The translations under genes and the position numbers were made by a program. This document shows, one piece after another, positions 21,511 to 28,671 of a DNA stretch of 28,864 nt (position 1 is its first letter; each line of letters opens with the position of its first letter). Below the pieces are notes generated by a model that saw only the letters and a list, made by a program, of their open reading frames with translations, searched no databases and was not told where the DNA came from. Origin of the DNA: JADCGM01 sp943368345 (GTDB lineage Bacteria; Pseudomonadota; Alphaproteobacteria; Sphingomonadales; Sphingomonadaceae); assembly GCA_943368345.1 (NCBI GenBank), contig CALRKY020000035.1, positions 1-28,864 of the forward strand, read 5' to 3'.

Positions 21511-21849
21511 CTAGGCATCGACCAGCTTCAATAGGCGGCGTTCCAATGGCGCGAGGACGGACTTCAGGGCCGATCCCCGCGCCAGCACCGCGCCGCCGTC
21601 GCCGTGCAGGGCATATTGGCCCTGTTTCAGCCGCAGGGCAGGACGCTTGACGACCTGCACCTCAGGCCGTTCAGAGGCGCGGCGGAAGGCGGAAAATACG
21701 GCGGCTTCCCGGTCCATGGCAACGGCATAGTCGCGCCATTCACCCGCCGCGACCATGCGGCCATAGAGGCCGAGAATGACGTTGAGCTCCAGTCGGTCAA
21801 ATACCACCTGACCGGTCACTGGCTGGGGGAAAGGGGTGACAACCCCCAT
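21511..21849 (-). CDS. DUF2794 family protein
   Basis: A 112-aa alphaproteobacterial protein recognised by FDRLELNVILGLYGRMVAAGEWRDY and FSAFRRASERPEVQV. No function is established for the family. It is soluble, with no signal. The ATG shares a base with the cysE stop (TGATG), so the two are translationally coupled. A regulatory or accessory role beside cysteine synthesis is only an inference from position. Confidence 0.85.
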   Translation of the reverse strand: MGVVTPFPQPVTGQVVFDRLELNVILGLYGRMVAAGEWRDYAVAMDREAAVFSAFRRASERPEVQVVKRPALRLKQGQYALHGDGGAVLARGSALKSVLAPLERRLLKLVDA

Positions 21850-22547
21850 CAGGCGGCGTCGCTGGCCTTTTTGCGGCGCGGTGCGGCATCGCGCTCATCG
21901 ATCATGCCTTCCAGTCGCTTGCGCAACATGTCGACTTCACATTTCAGCAGATCAAGCTGCTGCGTCTGCGGGTCAAAGCGTTCGCTGCACGGGGTTCCGT
22001 AGGGCAGGAACGGCTTGGCATAATCTTCAGCATCCACCGGCACGGCCCGGGCCGGAATGCCGACCATTGTCGCTCCTTCCGGCACGTCGCGGGTCACGAC
22101 CGCATTGGCACCGATCCGGGCGCGACTGCCAACCGTCACCGGTCCCAGCACCTGCGCGCCGGACCCGACGATGACCCCGTCCAACAGCGTCGGGTGCCGT
22201 TTGCCGTCGATGCCGTTCGACGGGTCGGTGCCACCCAGTGTGACGCATTGGTAGATGGTAACATTGTCGCCGATCTCGGCGGTTTCGCCGATGACCACAA
22301 AGCCGTGGTCGATGAAGAAATTGCACCCGATCCTGGCACCCGGATGGATGTCGATCCCGGTCAGCAACCGCGACAGATGGTTGACGAACCGGGCGATGAA
22401 ATACAGCTCCCCCCGGTACAGCCAGTTCGCCAGCCGGTGAAAGCCCAGCGCGTGCACCCCGGGATAGAGCAGGATTTCCCACCGCGTCCGCGGCGCCGGA
22501 TCGCGCTGCTTGATTGAATCCAGATATGCCACCAGCGTGTCGAACAT
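21849..22547 (-). CDS. cysE: Serine O-acetyltransferase
   Basis: Acetylates L-serine with acetyl-CoA to give O-acetylserine, the acceptor for sulfide in cysteine synthesis. A left-handed beta-helix is built from hexapeptide repeats (GARIGCNFFIDHG, GDNVTIYQCVTLGGT, KRHPTLLDGVIVGSGAQVLG, GANAVVTRDVP). The His/Asp catalytic region FIDHG and the conserved KRHPT are present. It is 232 aa, the short EpsC-like form. The C-terminal part after about 195 is charged and probably helical. The start has GGAG upstream. It is divergent from a TauE/SafE-type exporter. Confidence 0.94.
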   Translation of the reverse strand: MFDTLVAYLDSIKQRDPAPRTRWEILLYPGVHALGFHRLANWLYRGELYFIARFVNHLSRLLTGIDIHPGARIGCNFFIDHGFVVIGETAEIGDNVTIYQCVTLGGTDPSNGIDGKRHPTLLDGVIVGSGAQVLGPVTVGSRARIGANAVVTRDVPEGATMVGIPARAVPVDAEDYAKPFLPYGTPCSERFDPQTQQLDLLKCEVDMLRKRLEGMIDERDAAPRRKKASDAA

Positions 22548-22616
22548 CTCATGTCTCCAACGAGGCCTGACGGTAAATCTAAGGGGCCGCGCGTGAATTT
22601 TCCAGACTGTGCACCT

Positions 22617-22666
22617 TATCAGGGCCGGAATCCGGGGTCACCGACATTCGGGTTGCCGGGCTGATA
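22617..22666 (+). promoter_or_regulatory. Structured leader candidate upstream of the TauE/SafE gene
   Basis: TATCAG (22617-22622) can pair with CTGATA (22661-22666), enclosing two small hairpins, CCGG-AAT-CCGG (22625-22635) and CCGA-CAT-TCGG (22641-22651), a three-way-junction layout. It ends 67 nt before the ATG at 22734. It was not matched to a known riboswitch class from memory. Confidence 0.3.
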
Positions 22667-22733
22667 GCATTTCTTGGTTGAAGTCGCGGGCGGTGCGGCG
22701 GACAAGTGGACTATTGCTTGGCCCGAGGGACGC

Positions 22734-23477
22734 ATGGAGTTTGACCTTTTGCCCTTCATCGCCGTCGGGTTCGCTGCCCAGTTGGTGGACGGTGCGATCG
22801 GCATGGCGTTCGGGGTGATTTCCTCGACCCTGCTGGTCACGCTCGGGGTCCCACCGGCGGCGGCTTCGGCGGGTGTGCACACCGTGGAGACGGCAACCAC
22901 CGCCGTATCGGGCATCAGCCATGTCTATCACGGCAATGTCGATTGGCGGCTGTTCTGGCGGATCGCGCTACCCGGCATGCTCGGGGCTGTGCTCGGCGCC
23001 TATGTCCTGACCAGCATCGATGCGTCGGTCGCCAAGCCGATTGTACTCGCTTATCTTATGATCATCGGTCTCATCATCCTGTGGCGGGGCGTGCGGCAAT
23101 CGCACCGGGAGGCGACACCAAAAGTGATTGTCCCGCTCGGCCTTGTCGGGGGTTTCCTTGACTCTGCTGGCGGCGGTGGTTGGGGCCCGATTGTCACCTC
23201 CAACCTCATTCTGCAGGGGGCGACCCCGCGCCGGACCATCGGCACTGTCAATGCGGCGGAGTTTTTCGTCACTTTGTCGGCCGCCGCCGCCTTCCTGTAC
23301 GCCCTTGGTTGGGAGGTGTTGACCCAGGCGACCCTCGGCCTGATGATCGGCGGGGTGGCTGCCGCGCCGCTTGGAGCTTGGCTTGTCAAACGCGTTTCCA
23401 CTCGACCATTGATGATTGCCGTTGGCGTGCTGCTGGTCGTCACCAGCAGCTACGGCATCTATCGGGGCCTGAGCTAA
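22734..23477 (+). CDS. TauE/SafE-family sulfite/organosulfonate exporter-like permease
   Basis: Inner-membrane permease with about eight hydrophobic segments. The family hallmark is a duplicated Gly-rich motif: GFAAQLVDGAIGMAFGVISS in the first half and GLVGGFLDSAGGGGWGPIV in the second. It is 247 aa from the ATG at 22734, which follows GAGGGA. The open frame to 22674 adds 20 unlikely residues. It is divergent from cysE, which fits export of sulfite or another sulfur anion, but the substrate cannot be read from sequence. Its stop overlaps the ahpD stop (CTAA). Confidence 0.88.
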   Translation: MEFDLLPFIAVGFAAQLVDGAIGMAFGVISSTLLVTLGVPPAAASAGVHTVETATTAVSGISHVYHGNVDWRLFWRIALPGMLGAVLGAYVLTSIDASVAKPIVLAYLMIIGLIILWRGVRQSHREATPKVIVPLGLVGGFLDSAGGGGWGPIVTSNLILQGATPRRTIGTVNAAEFFVTLSAAAAFLYALGWEVLTQATLGLMIGGVAAAPLGAWLVKRVSTRPLMIAVGVLLVVTSSYGIYRGLS

Positions 23478-23995
23478 GCCATAGCTTGCAATGCCTTTGA
23501 CACGGCATTGACCACGGACCCGATCCGAACTGCGGCTTGAATGTTCGTTACCGGCACATTGTGATCCCGCAAAACCTTCTCGTGCGCATCGATGCACATA
23601 CCGCAGCCATTGATGGCAGAGACCGCTAAGCTGAACAGTTCGAAATCAACTTTTTCGATCCCGGGTGCACCAATGACGTTCATCCGCAGCCTTGCAGGAA
23701 GAGTCGCATAGTCCTGGTTCGCAGACAGGTGAACGAAGCGATAGTAGACATTGTTCATCGCCATAATCGACGCGGCTGCCTTCGCTGCGGTCATGGCTGC
23801 GTCGCTGAGGTGCGGCCGGGCTTCTGCTTCGGCCGCCGCAACCATTTGCGGGTTCCCAGTAGCATGAGCGCAAGCAACGAAAAGGCCGTGGCGCTGCTGG
23901 TCGGTCAGGCCGGGCTCAGTCAGCAACGACCCAATGTTTAACCGGAGGTCCTTTGCATAGTCCGGCAAAGCGCGCGCAAGTTCGGTGAGAGACAT
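23474..23995 (-). CDS. ahpD: Alkylhydroperoxidase AhpD
   Basis: Reductant and peroxidase partner of AhpC. It carries the redox motif CGMC followed by a histidine three residues on (NGCGMCIDAHE) with a glutamate 12 residues before the first cysteine (FELFSLAVSAING), the E-C-C-H set of the mycobacterial enzyme. It is 173 aa, normal. AGGAG sits 5 nt before the ATG. It lies downstream of ahpC on the same strand, with two hairpins in the 148-bp gap, so it may be partly independently expressed. Confidence 0.92.
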   Translation of the reverse strand: MSLTELARALPDYAKDLRLNIGSLLTEPGLTDQQRHGLFVACAHATGNPQMVAAAEAEARPHLSDAAMTAAKAAASIMAMNNVYYRFVHLSANQDYATLPARLRMNVIGAPGIEKVDFELFSLAVSAINGCGMCIDAHEKVLRDHNVPVTNIQAAVRIGSVVNAVSKALQAMA

Positions 23996-24007
23996 AGCTA
24001 CTCCTAG

Positions 24008-24033
24008 CCTCTCTCCTCCAAGCGGGAGAGAGG
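24008..24033. repeat. CCTCTCTCC/GGAGAGAGG palindrome before ahpD
   Basis: A perfect 9-bp stem with an 8 nt loop lies 13 bp upstream of the ahpD start. In the ahpD leader it would precede, but not cover, the AGGAG ribosome site. It is similar in composition to the palindromes at 13974 and 24113. Confidence 0.6.
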
Positions 24034-24112
24034 TTTGAGAAAAATATTGGAAAAAGCAGGTTTTAGACTGGGTTACCCCAACCTAGCACCACAAGCAGGG
24101 AAGGGCATCAAC

Positions 24113-24136
24113 TCCTCTCCCCGTCCGGGGAGAGGA
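24113..24136. repeat. TCCTCTCCCCG/CGGGGAGAGGA palindrome after ahpC
   Basis: A perfect 11-bp inverted repeat with a 2 nt centre starts 8 nt past the ahpC stop. It can form a strong stem that ends or stabilises the ahpC transcript, though no T tract follows on the minus strand. Confidence 0.65.
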
Positions 24137-24143
24137 ATGATTG

Positions 24144-24686
24144 CTACGCCGCCGGCTTGAGGACGTCTTCGCCGGCCTGCCAGTTGCAGGGGCAGAGTTC
24201 ATCGGTTTGCAGCGCATCAAGATTCCGCAATGTTTCCTGAGGATTGCGGCCCTGATTGAGGCCGTTGACCGACACATGCTGGATGACATTGTTGGGGTCG
24301 ACAATGAAGGTGGCGCGCAGGGCGACGCCAGCGTCCTTGTCAAGAATCCCGAGCGCACGGGCAAGCTCGTGCTTGTTGTCGGCGATCCACGGGAAGTCGC
24401 AGGCGGCCAGGCGCTCGTCAGCCTTGCGCCATGCAAAGTGCACGAAATCGCTGTCAGTCGAAGCGCCAATCAGCACGGCGTCCCGGTCAGCGAAGTCACT
24501 GTTGAGGTCGCCATAGGCGATAATCTCAGTTGGGCAGATGAATGTGAAATCCTTCGGCCAGAAAAACACGACTTTCCATTTGCCGCCAGTCTCAGCAAGG
24601 TTCAGAGACTCACCTCCTGGGAGGGCAGAAATGCCCTGTTGGACGGATACGGTCAGCGTCGGAAATTTGTCGCCAATGCTCAGCAT
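24144..24686 (-). CDS. ahpC: Peroxiredoxin AhpC (mycobacterial-type)
   Basis: Reduces hydrogen peroxide, organic peroxides and peroxynitrite. The peroxidatic cysteine is C51 (FTFICPTEI). The C-terminus holds the paired cysteines C165 and C167 in ELCPCNW, the pattern of AhpC proteins that are recycled by AhpD rather than AhpF, matching the ahpD gene just downstream. It is 180 aa. AGGAG lies before the ATG. It is transcribed divergently from oxyR across 96 bp and is expected to be OxyR-controlled. Confidence 0.95.
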   Translation of the reverse strand: MLSIGDKFPTLTVSVQQGISALPGGESLNLAETGGKWKVVFFWPKDFTFICPTEIIAYGDLNSDFADRDAVLIGASTDSDFVHFAWRKADERLAACDFPWIADNKHELARALGILDKDAGVALRATFIVDPNNVIQHVSVNGLNQGRNPQETLRNLDALQTDELCPCNWQAGEDVLKPAA

Positions 24687-24764
24687 GTGTCTCTCCTGTT
24701 AGGTTGATGAGCAGCATATGCGCGGAACCTGATCAAAAGAGCCAATTGATTATTTGATGCAGGT

Positions 24765-24783
24765 TGATCGATAATATCGATCA
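24765..24783. promoter_or_regulatory. 19-bp perfect palindrome (candidate OxyR site) on the oxyR start
   Basis: TGATCGATAATATCGATCA is perfectly symmetrical and its last base is the A of the oxyR ATG. Its central 15 bp match 8 of the 10 fixed positions of the OxyR half-site consensus ATAGnTnnnAnCTAT. A weaker second half-site (ATTGAT...) lies 7 bp upstream at 24745-24759. TAATAT (24772-24777) could be the -10, giving a leaderless or nearly leaderless mRNA. No Shine-Dalgarno precedes the ATG. Confidence 0.6.
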
Positions 24784-25673
24784 TGTACCTTCCCACTCTC
24801 AAGCAGCTGCAATATTTGACCGCACTCCAACAGCATGGCCACTTTGGCAAGGCCGCAGATGCCTGTTTTGTGACTCAATCCACGCTGTCATCGGGCCTTC
24901 GCGAGCTTGAGGTGCTGCTGGGTGTCACCTTGGTCGAGCGGACCCGCCGGGTGGTGCGGTTCACCCCGCTTGGTGAACGGATTGCGCAGAAGGCGCACGC
25001 CGTTCTGCGAGAGGCGGAGGAATTGGCCGGGCTGGCTGTTGCCGCTGGGAAACCTCTATCAGGTGATCTTCGCCTCGGAGTTATCCCGACAATCGCACCA
25101 TTTCTGTTGCCCAAGGTGCTGCCGAAATTGCGGGAGCGTTACCCTGACCTGAAGCTCTATCTCCGCGAGGAAACCAGCGGGCAGGCTTGCGAAGCATTGG
25201 CCCGCGGTCAACTTGACTGCGTTTTGCTGGCGCTGCCCTATGCCTGCGGAGATGTGGCTAGCGTGAAGCTTTTTGATGATGCCTTCACCGTTGCCTTCCA
25301 TGAAAGCGAGCCGCCTGGGCCGCTGCCGCGTATTCCGCCAGAGGCGATTGACGAGCAGCGGCTGCTGTTGCTGGAGGACGGCCATTGCCTCAAGGATCAG
25401 GCGCTGGCGGCCTGCAACCGGCCGGAACTCCGGGCCGAGGCCAAAATCCTCGGAACCTCGCTGCACACGCTGGTTCAGATGGTCGACAACCGCCTTGGCC
25501 TGACATTGCTGCCGCAAATGGCCGTGGACGCCGGCATATTGGCGAACACCCATGTCGTCTCGCGGCCCCTCGCCGGAACCCACGCCTCCCGGGAAATCGC
25601 CATGGTCTGGCGCACCAGCAGCCCCCGTGGTGACGAATTCCGCCTGCTTGCCGCTGCGCTCGCGGCTGGATGA
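24783..25673 (+). CDS. oxyR: Hydrogen-peroxide-inducible activator OxyR
   Basis: LysR-type regulator that senses peroxide by forming a disulfide and then activates antioxidant genes. The N-terminal winged helix-turn-helix (residues 1-62: LKQLQYLTALQQHGHFGKAA, TQSTLSSGLRELE) is followed by the sensor domain. The redox cysteines are C202 and C211 in LLEDGHCLKDQALAAC, spaced nine apart as in the C199/C208 pair of E. coli. It is 296 aa. It is divergent from ahpC. A palindrome over its start suggests autoregulation. Its stop lies 8 bp from the convergent bpt stop. Confidence 0.95.
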   Translation: MYLPTLKQLQYLTALQQHGHFGKAADACFVTQSTLSSGLRELEVLLGVTLVERTRRVVRFTPLGERIAQKAHAVLREAEELAGLAVAAGKPLSGDLRLGVIPTIAPFLLPKVLPKLRERYPDLKLYLREETSGQACEALARGQLDCVLLALPYACGDVASVKLFDDAFTVAFHESEPPGPLPRIPPEAIDEQRLLLLEDGHCLKDQALAACNRPELRAEAKILGTSLHTLVQMVDNRLGLTLLPQMAVDAGILANTHVVSRPLAGTHASREIAMVWRTSSPRGDEFRLLAAALAAG

Positions 25674-25681
25674 CGGTCTGC

Positions 25682-26416
25682 TTAAGCCTCAGCCCTTTGC
25701 CAGCCGTGTGCAGTTAGTCGCTCTACCGGCTTGAAGCGGGTTTTGTAGCTCATCTGGTTGCAGCCATCGATCCAGTAGCCGAGGTAGACGTAGGGAAGTC
25801 CGGCGCCTTTGGCCCGCGCGATATGGTCGAGGATGACAAAATTGCCGAGGCCGGCGCGGTCGCTGTCCGGATCGTAGAAACTATAGACCATCGACAGGCC
25901 GTCGCTGTGCCGATCGGTCAGCGCAGCCGCGATCAACCGCCCCGGGGTCTCGCCATCGCCGGGCTCGCGATATTCCAGTAGGAGGGTATCAACCGGCGTC
26001 TGTTCAACCATGTCGGCATAGTCAAAACCGTCCATGTTCGACATGCCGCCAACCGGATGGCGCGCCGACAGATAGCGCCGCAGCAGCTCAAATTGTTCAA
26101 GCGTGGTCCAGGGCTGGCAGATGCGGACGTCGATATCGGCGTTGCGCTTGATCAACCGCTTCTGCGACGCGCTCAGCCGGAATTCCCGCGCCACCACCCG
26201 CACCGACACGCAGGCGTTGCAGCCATCGCAACTCGGCCGGTAGACGACATTCTGGCTGCGGCGAAAGCCGATCCGGGTCAGCGCCTCGTTCATCTCGGTC
26301 GCGTCGGGGCCGCGCAGCTCGGTGAACACCTTTCGCTCGGTCCGGCCGGGAAGATAGGGGCAGGGGTTCGCCGAGGTGACGAAGAAGCGCGGGAAGCGGA
26401 AGGTCTGGTCGGTCAC
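25682..26416 (-). CDS. bpt: Aspartate/glutamate leucyltransferase (bacterial N-end rule)
   Basis: Transfers leucine from Leu-tRNA to N-terminal Asp or Glu of proteins, marking them for ClpAP degradation. It is related to eukaryotic arginyltransferase Ate1. Family landmarks: FFVTSANPCPYLPGRTERKVFTEL, the Cys cluster YRPSCDGCNACVSVRV, SFYDPD, GLGNFVILDHI and YLGYWIDGCNQMSYKTRFKP. It is 244 aa, usual. The start is GTG at 26416 with a weak ribosome site; no better start precedes the conserved region. It lies 70 nt downstream of the threonine dehydratase gene on the same strand. Confidence 0.93.
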   Translation of the reverse strand: MTDQTFRFPRFFVTSANPCPYLPGRTERKVFTELRGPDATEMNEALTRIGFRRSQNVVYRPSCDGCNACVSVRVVAREFRLSASQKRLIKRNADIDVRICQPWTTLEQFELLRRYLSARHPVGGMSNMDGFDYADMVEQTPVDTLLLEYREPGDGETPGRLIAAALTDRHSDGLSMVYSFYDPDSDRAGLGNFVILDHIARAKGAGLPYVYLGYWIDGCNQMSYKTRFKPVERLTAHGWQRAEA

Positions 26417-26460
26417 GCGGTGATTATGCGCGACACCTGCCGCCCTGAAAAGGTCAATAG

Positions 26461-26472
26461 GTGGTTAACCAC
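26461..26472. repeat. 12-bp palindrome between the threonine dehydratase gene and bpt
   Basis: GTGGTTAACCAC is perfectly symmetrical and lies 45 nt before the bpt start in the 70-bp gap. It could be an operator or chance. Confidence 0.25.
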
Positions 26473-26486
26473 GACGCTGCGACATT

Positions 26487-27731
26487 TCAGGCCAGTTCCA
26501 TTGGGCGGACTTCATAACCAGCGCCGCGCAACGCCTCGATCAACCGGTCGAGATGGGCGCGGTCGCGGGCCTCGCATTCGATGTCGGTGATCAGGCCCTT
26601 GGCCGGCAGGTTGGTGAACACCCGCTGGTGATAGACTTCGATGATGTTGACCTGCTGCTGGTCAAAAATCCGCGCCACATTGTAGAGCTGGCCCGGCCGG
26701 TCCTTGAGGCGGATACGCAGGCGGGCAATCCGTCCCTCCCGCGCCAGATCGCGCAGCAGGACATTGGCGAGCAGCCGCGTGTCGATATTGCCGCCGCAGA
26801 GGACAAGGCCGACGGTGCGGCCGCGGAACCGCCCCGGATGGGCCAGCAGTGCCGCGAGGCCAGCGGCACCGGCACCTTCCACCACGGTTTTTTCGATGTT
26901 GAGCAGCATCGCGACGGCATGTTCCAGGTCGCGTTCGCCAACCAGCCGAACATCCTCGACCAGCGCTTTCACAATCTCGAAGGTCAACTCGCCCGGATAT
27001 TTGACCGCGATACCCTCGGCCAGGCTGTCGCCGTCGCAAACCGCCGTCTCGCCTTTCAGCTTGGCGTACATAGATGGGTAAAGTTCCGCCTGAACGCCGA
27101 CAATCTCGATGCTTGGTTTCACACCGCGCGCTGCAACCGCCATGCCGGAAATCAGCCCGCCGCCGCCGATCGGGACGACCAGTGTGTCGATGCCGGGTGC
27201 ATCCTCCAGCATTTCCAGCGCGATGGTGCCTTGCCCGGCAATCACCTGGGCATCGTCATAGGGGTGGACAAAGGTGAGCCCGCGCTTGTCTGCGAGCATC
27301 CGGGCGTGGGCCGCCGATTCCTCAAGCTTTTCGCCGTGCAGAATGACATTGGCGTCATGTCCTTCGGTCTGTATCACCTTCACCACCGGGGTATGCACCG
27401 GCATGACGATGGTGGCTGGAATCCCCAGCCGCTTGGCGTTGTAGGCGAGACCCTGGGCATGATTGCCCGCCGACATGGCAATGACGCCGCGCTTGCGCTG
27501 GTCCGGGTCAAGCGTCAGCAGCCGGTTCAGCGCACCGCGTTCCTTGAACGATGCGGTGAACTGCAAATTTTCAAACTTCAGCCAAACCTCGGCACCAGTC
27601 AGGTCCGACAGGGTGCGGGAGTGCAGACAGGGGGTCCGCACCACCTTGTCGCCAATCGCGATCCGTGCCGCCTCGACATCGGCAAAGGTGACGGGGAGGG
27701 CGGGGGGTTGATTTGTCGCTGCGCTGGCCAT
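26487..27731 (-). CDS. ilvA: Threonine ammonia-lyase with C-terminal ACT domain
   Basis: PLP enzyme converting threonine to 2-oxobutanoate and ammonia, entry to isoleucine synthesis. The PLP lysine is in FTASFKERGALN, the phosphate-binding glycine loop is VVPIGGGGLISG, and a single ACT regulatory domain follows from about residue 335 (RLKDRPGQLYNVARIFDQQQVNIIEV). This is the 400-aa, one-ACT form rather than the 500-aa biosynthetic enzyme with two. The frame is open to 28007, but the ATG at 27731 (MASAATNQPP) begins the normal protein of 414 aa. Its ribosome site is weak. It is divergent from the dehydrogenase at 27805. Confidence 0.92.
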   Translation of the reverse strand: MASAATNQPPALPVTFADVEAARIAIGDKVVRTPCLHSRTLSDLTGAEVWLKFENLQFTASFKERGALNRLLTLDPDQRKRGVIAMSAGNHAQGLAYNAKRLGIPATIVMPVHTPVVKVIQTEGHDANVILHGEKLEESAAHARMLADKRGLTFVHPYDDAQVIAGQGTIALEMLEDAPGIDTLVVPIGGGGLISGMAVAARGVKPSIEIVGVQAELYPSMYAKLKGETAVCDGDSLAEGIAVKYPGELTFEIVKALVEDVRLVGERDLEHAVAMLLNIEKTVVEGAGAAGLAALLAHPGRFRGRTVGLVLCGGNIDTRLLANVLLRDLAREGRIARLRIRLKDRPGQLYNVARIFDQQQVNIIEVYHQRVFTNLPAKGLITDIECEARDRAHLDRLIEALRGAGYEVRPMELA

Positions 27732-27804
27732 GGCAGGCGCATAGCCCAAGTGGCGCGCGGCGCAAACCATGCTAACGGGCTGCGCAGCTTTGACGGAGGC
27801 ATTG

Positions 27805-28671
27805 ATGGCGCGTGTGGCATTTCTGGGGCTGGGGGTGATGGGATTCCCGATGGCGCGGCATCTGGCCGCCGCCGGGCACGACCTGACCGTATACAATCGA
27901 ACCTTCGCCAAGGCCGATGCCTGGGTCGCGGTGCACGGTGGCCGGGCGGCACTCAGTCCAGCTGCCGCTGCCGCAGGGGCCGATGTGGTAGTCACCTGCG
28001 TTGGCAATGACGATGATCTGCGCAGCGTGGTGCTTGGGCCGGACGGGGCCTTTGCCGCGATGTCAAAGGGCGCCCTGTTTGTCGATCACACCACGGTGTC
28101 CGCCAGCATCGCGCGGGAATTGGCCGAAGCGGGCGACGCTCGCGGTCTTTACGTCGTCGATGCGCCGGTATCGGGCGGGCAGGCGGGGGCGGAGGCTGGG
28201 CAGCTGACGATCATGTGCGGGGGGCAGGCTGCGGCCTTTGCGTGTGCCGAGCCGGTGATGGCCGCCTATGCCAAGCGGATTGGCCATATGGGCCCTGCCG
28301 GTAGCGGGCAACTGACCAAGATGGTCAATCAAATCTGCATCACCGGGGTGTTGCAGGGCCTGTCGGAAGCGCTGACCTTTGCCACTGCGGCGGGGCTCGA
28401 TGCCGATGCCGTCGTCGATGTGATCTCCAAAGGGGCGGCGCAAAGCTGGCAGATGGACAACCGGGCCCGGACCATGGTGCGCGGCGAGTTTGATTTCGGC
28501 TTTGCGGTCGATTGGATGCGCAAGGACCTTGGGCTGGTGCTGAGAGAGGCGGCATCGCGCGGGCTGGACCTGCCGCTGACCGCGCTAGTCGATGGCTATT
28601 ATGCCGAGGTGCAGGCAATGGGCGGTGCGCGGCAGGACACGTCGTCACTGATCCGCAGGTATCGCGGCTAG
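27805..28671 (+). CDS. NAD(P)-dependent beta-hydroxyacid dehydrogenase (3-hydroxyisobutyrate dehydrogenase/GarR family)
   Basis: Oxidises a beta-hydroxyacid or, in reverse, reduces its semialdehyde. The Rossmann start FLGLGVMGFPMARHL with YNRT (cofactor preference region), the substrate motif DAPVSGGQAGAEAGQL, the catalytic lysine in GSGQLTKMVNQ, and the C-terminal KDLGL motif are all present. It is 288 aa. The ATG at 27805 is 5 nt after a strong GGAGG (27795-27799). The open frame to 27769 is discarded. The exact substrate (3-hydroxyisobutyrate, tartronate semialdehyde or other) is not resolved. Confidence 0.9.
   Translation: MARVAFLGLGVMGFPMARHLAAAGHDLTVYNRTFAKADAWVAVHGGRAALSPAAAAAGADVVVTCVGNDDDLRSVVLGPDGAFAAMSKGALFVDHTTVSASIARELAEAGDARGLYVVDAPVSGGQAGAEAGQLTIMCGGQAAAFACAEPVMAAYAKRIGHMGPAGSGQLTKMVNQICITGVLQGLSEALTFATAAGLDADAVVDVISKGAAQSWQMDNRARTMVRGEFDFGFAVDWMRKDLGLVLREAASRGLDLPLTALVDGYYAEVQAMGGARQDTSSLIRRYRG

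Noticed and set aside
22619..22915. A 98-aa minus-strand frame ending in a Pro/Gly-rich NPNVGDPGFRP tail
   Set aside because: Most of it is antisense to the TauE/SafE gene, and the Pro/Gly tail is produced by the CCGG-rich hairpins.
26553..28010. A 485-aa plus-strand open frame
   Set aside because: Exactly antisense to the threonine dehydratase, which has all its catalytic motifs. The frame also runs into the dehydrogenase gene.
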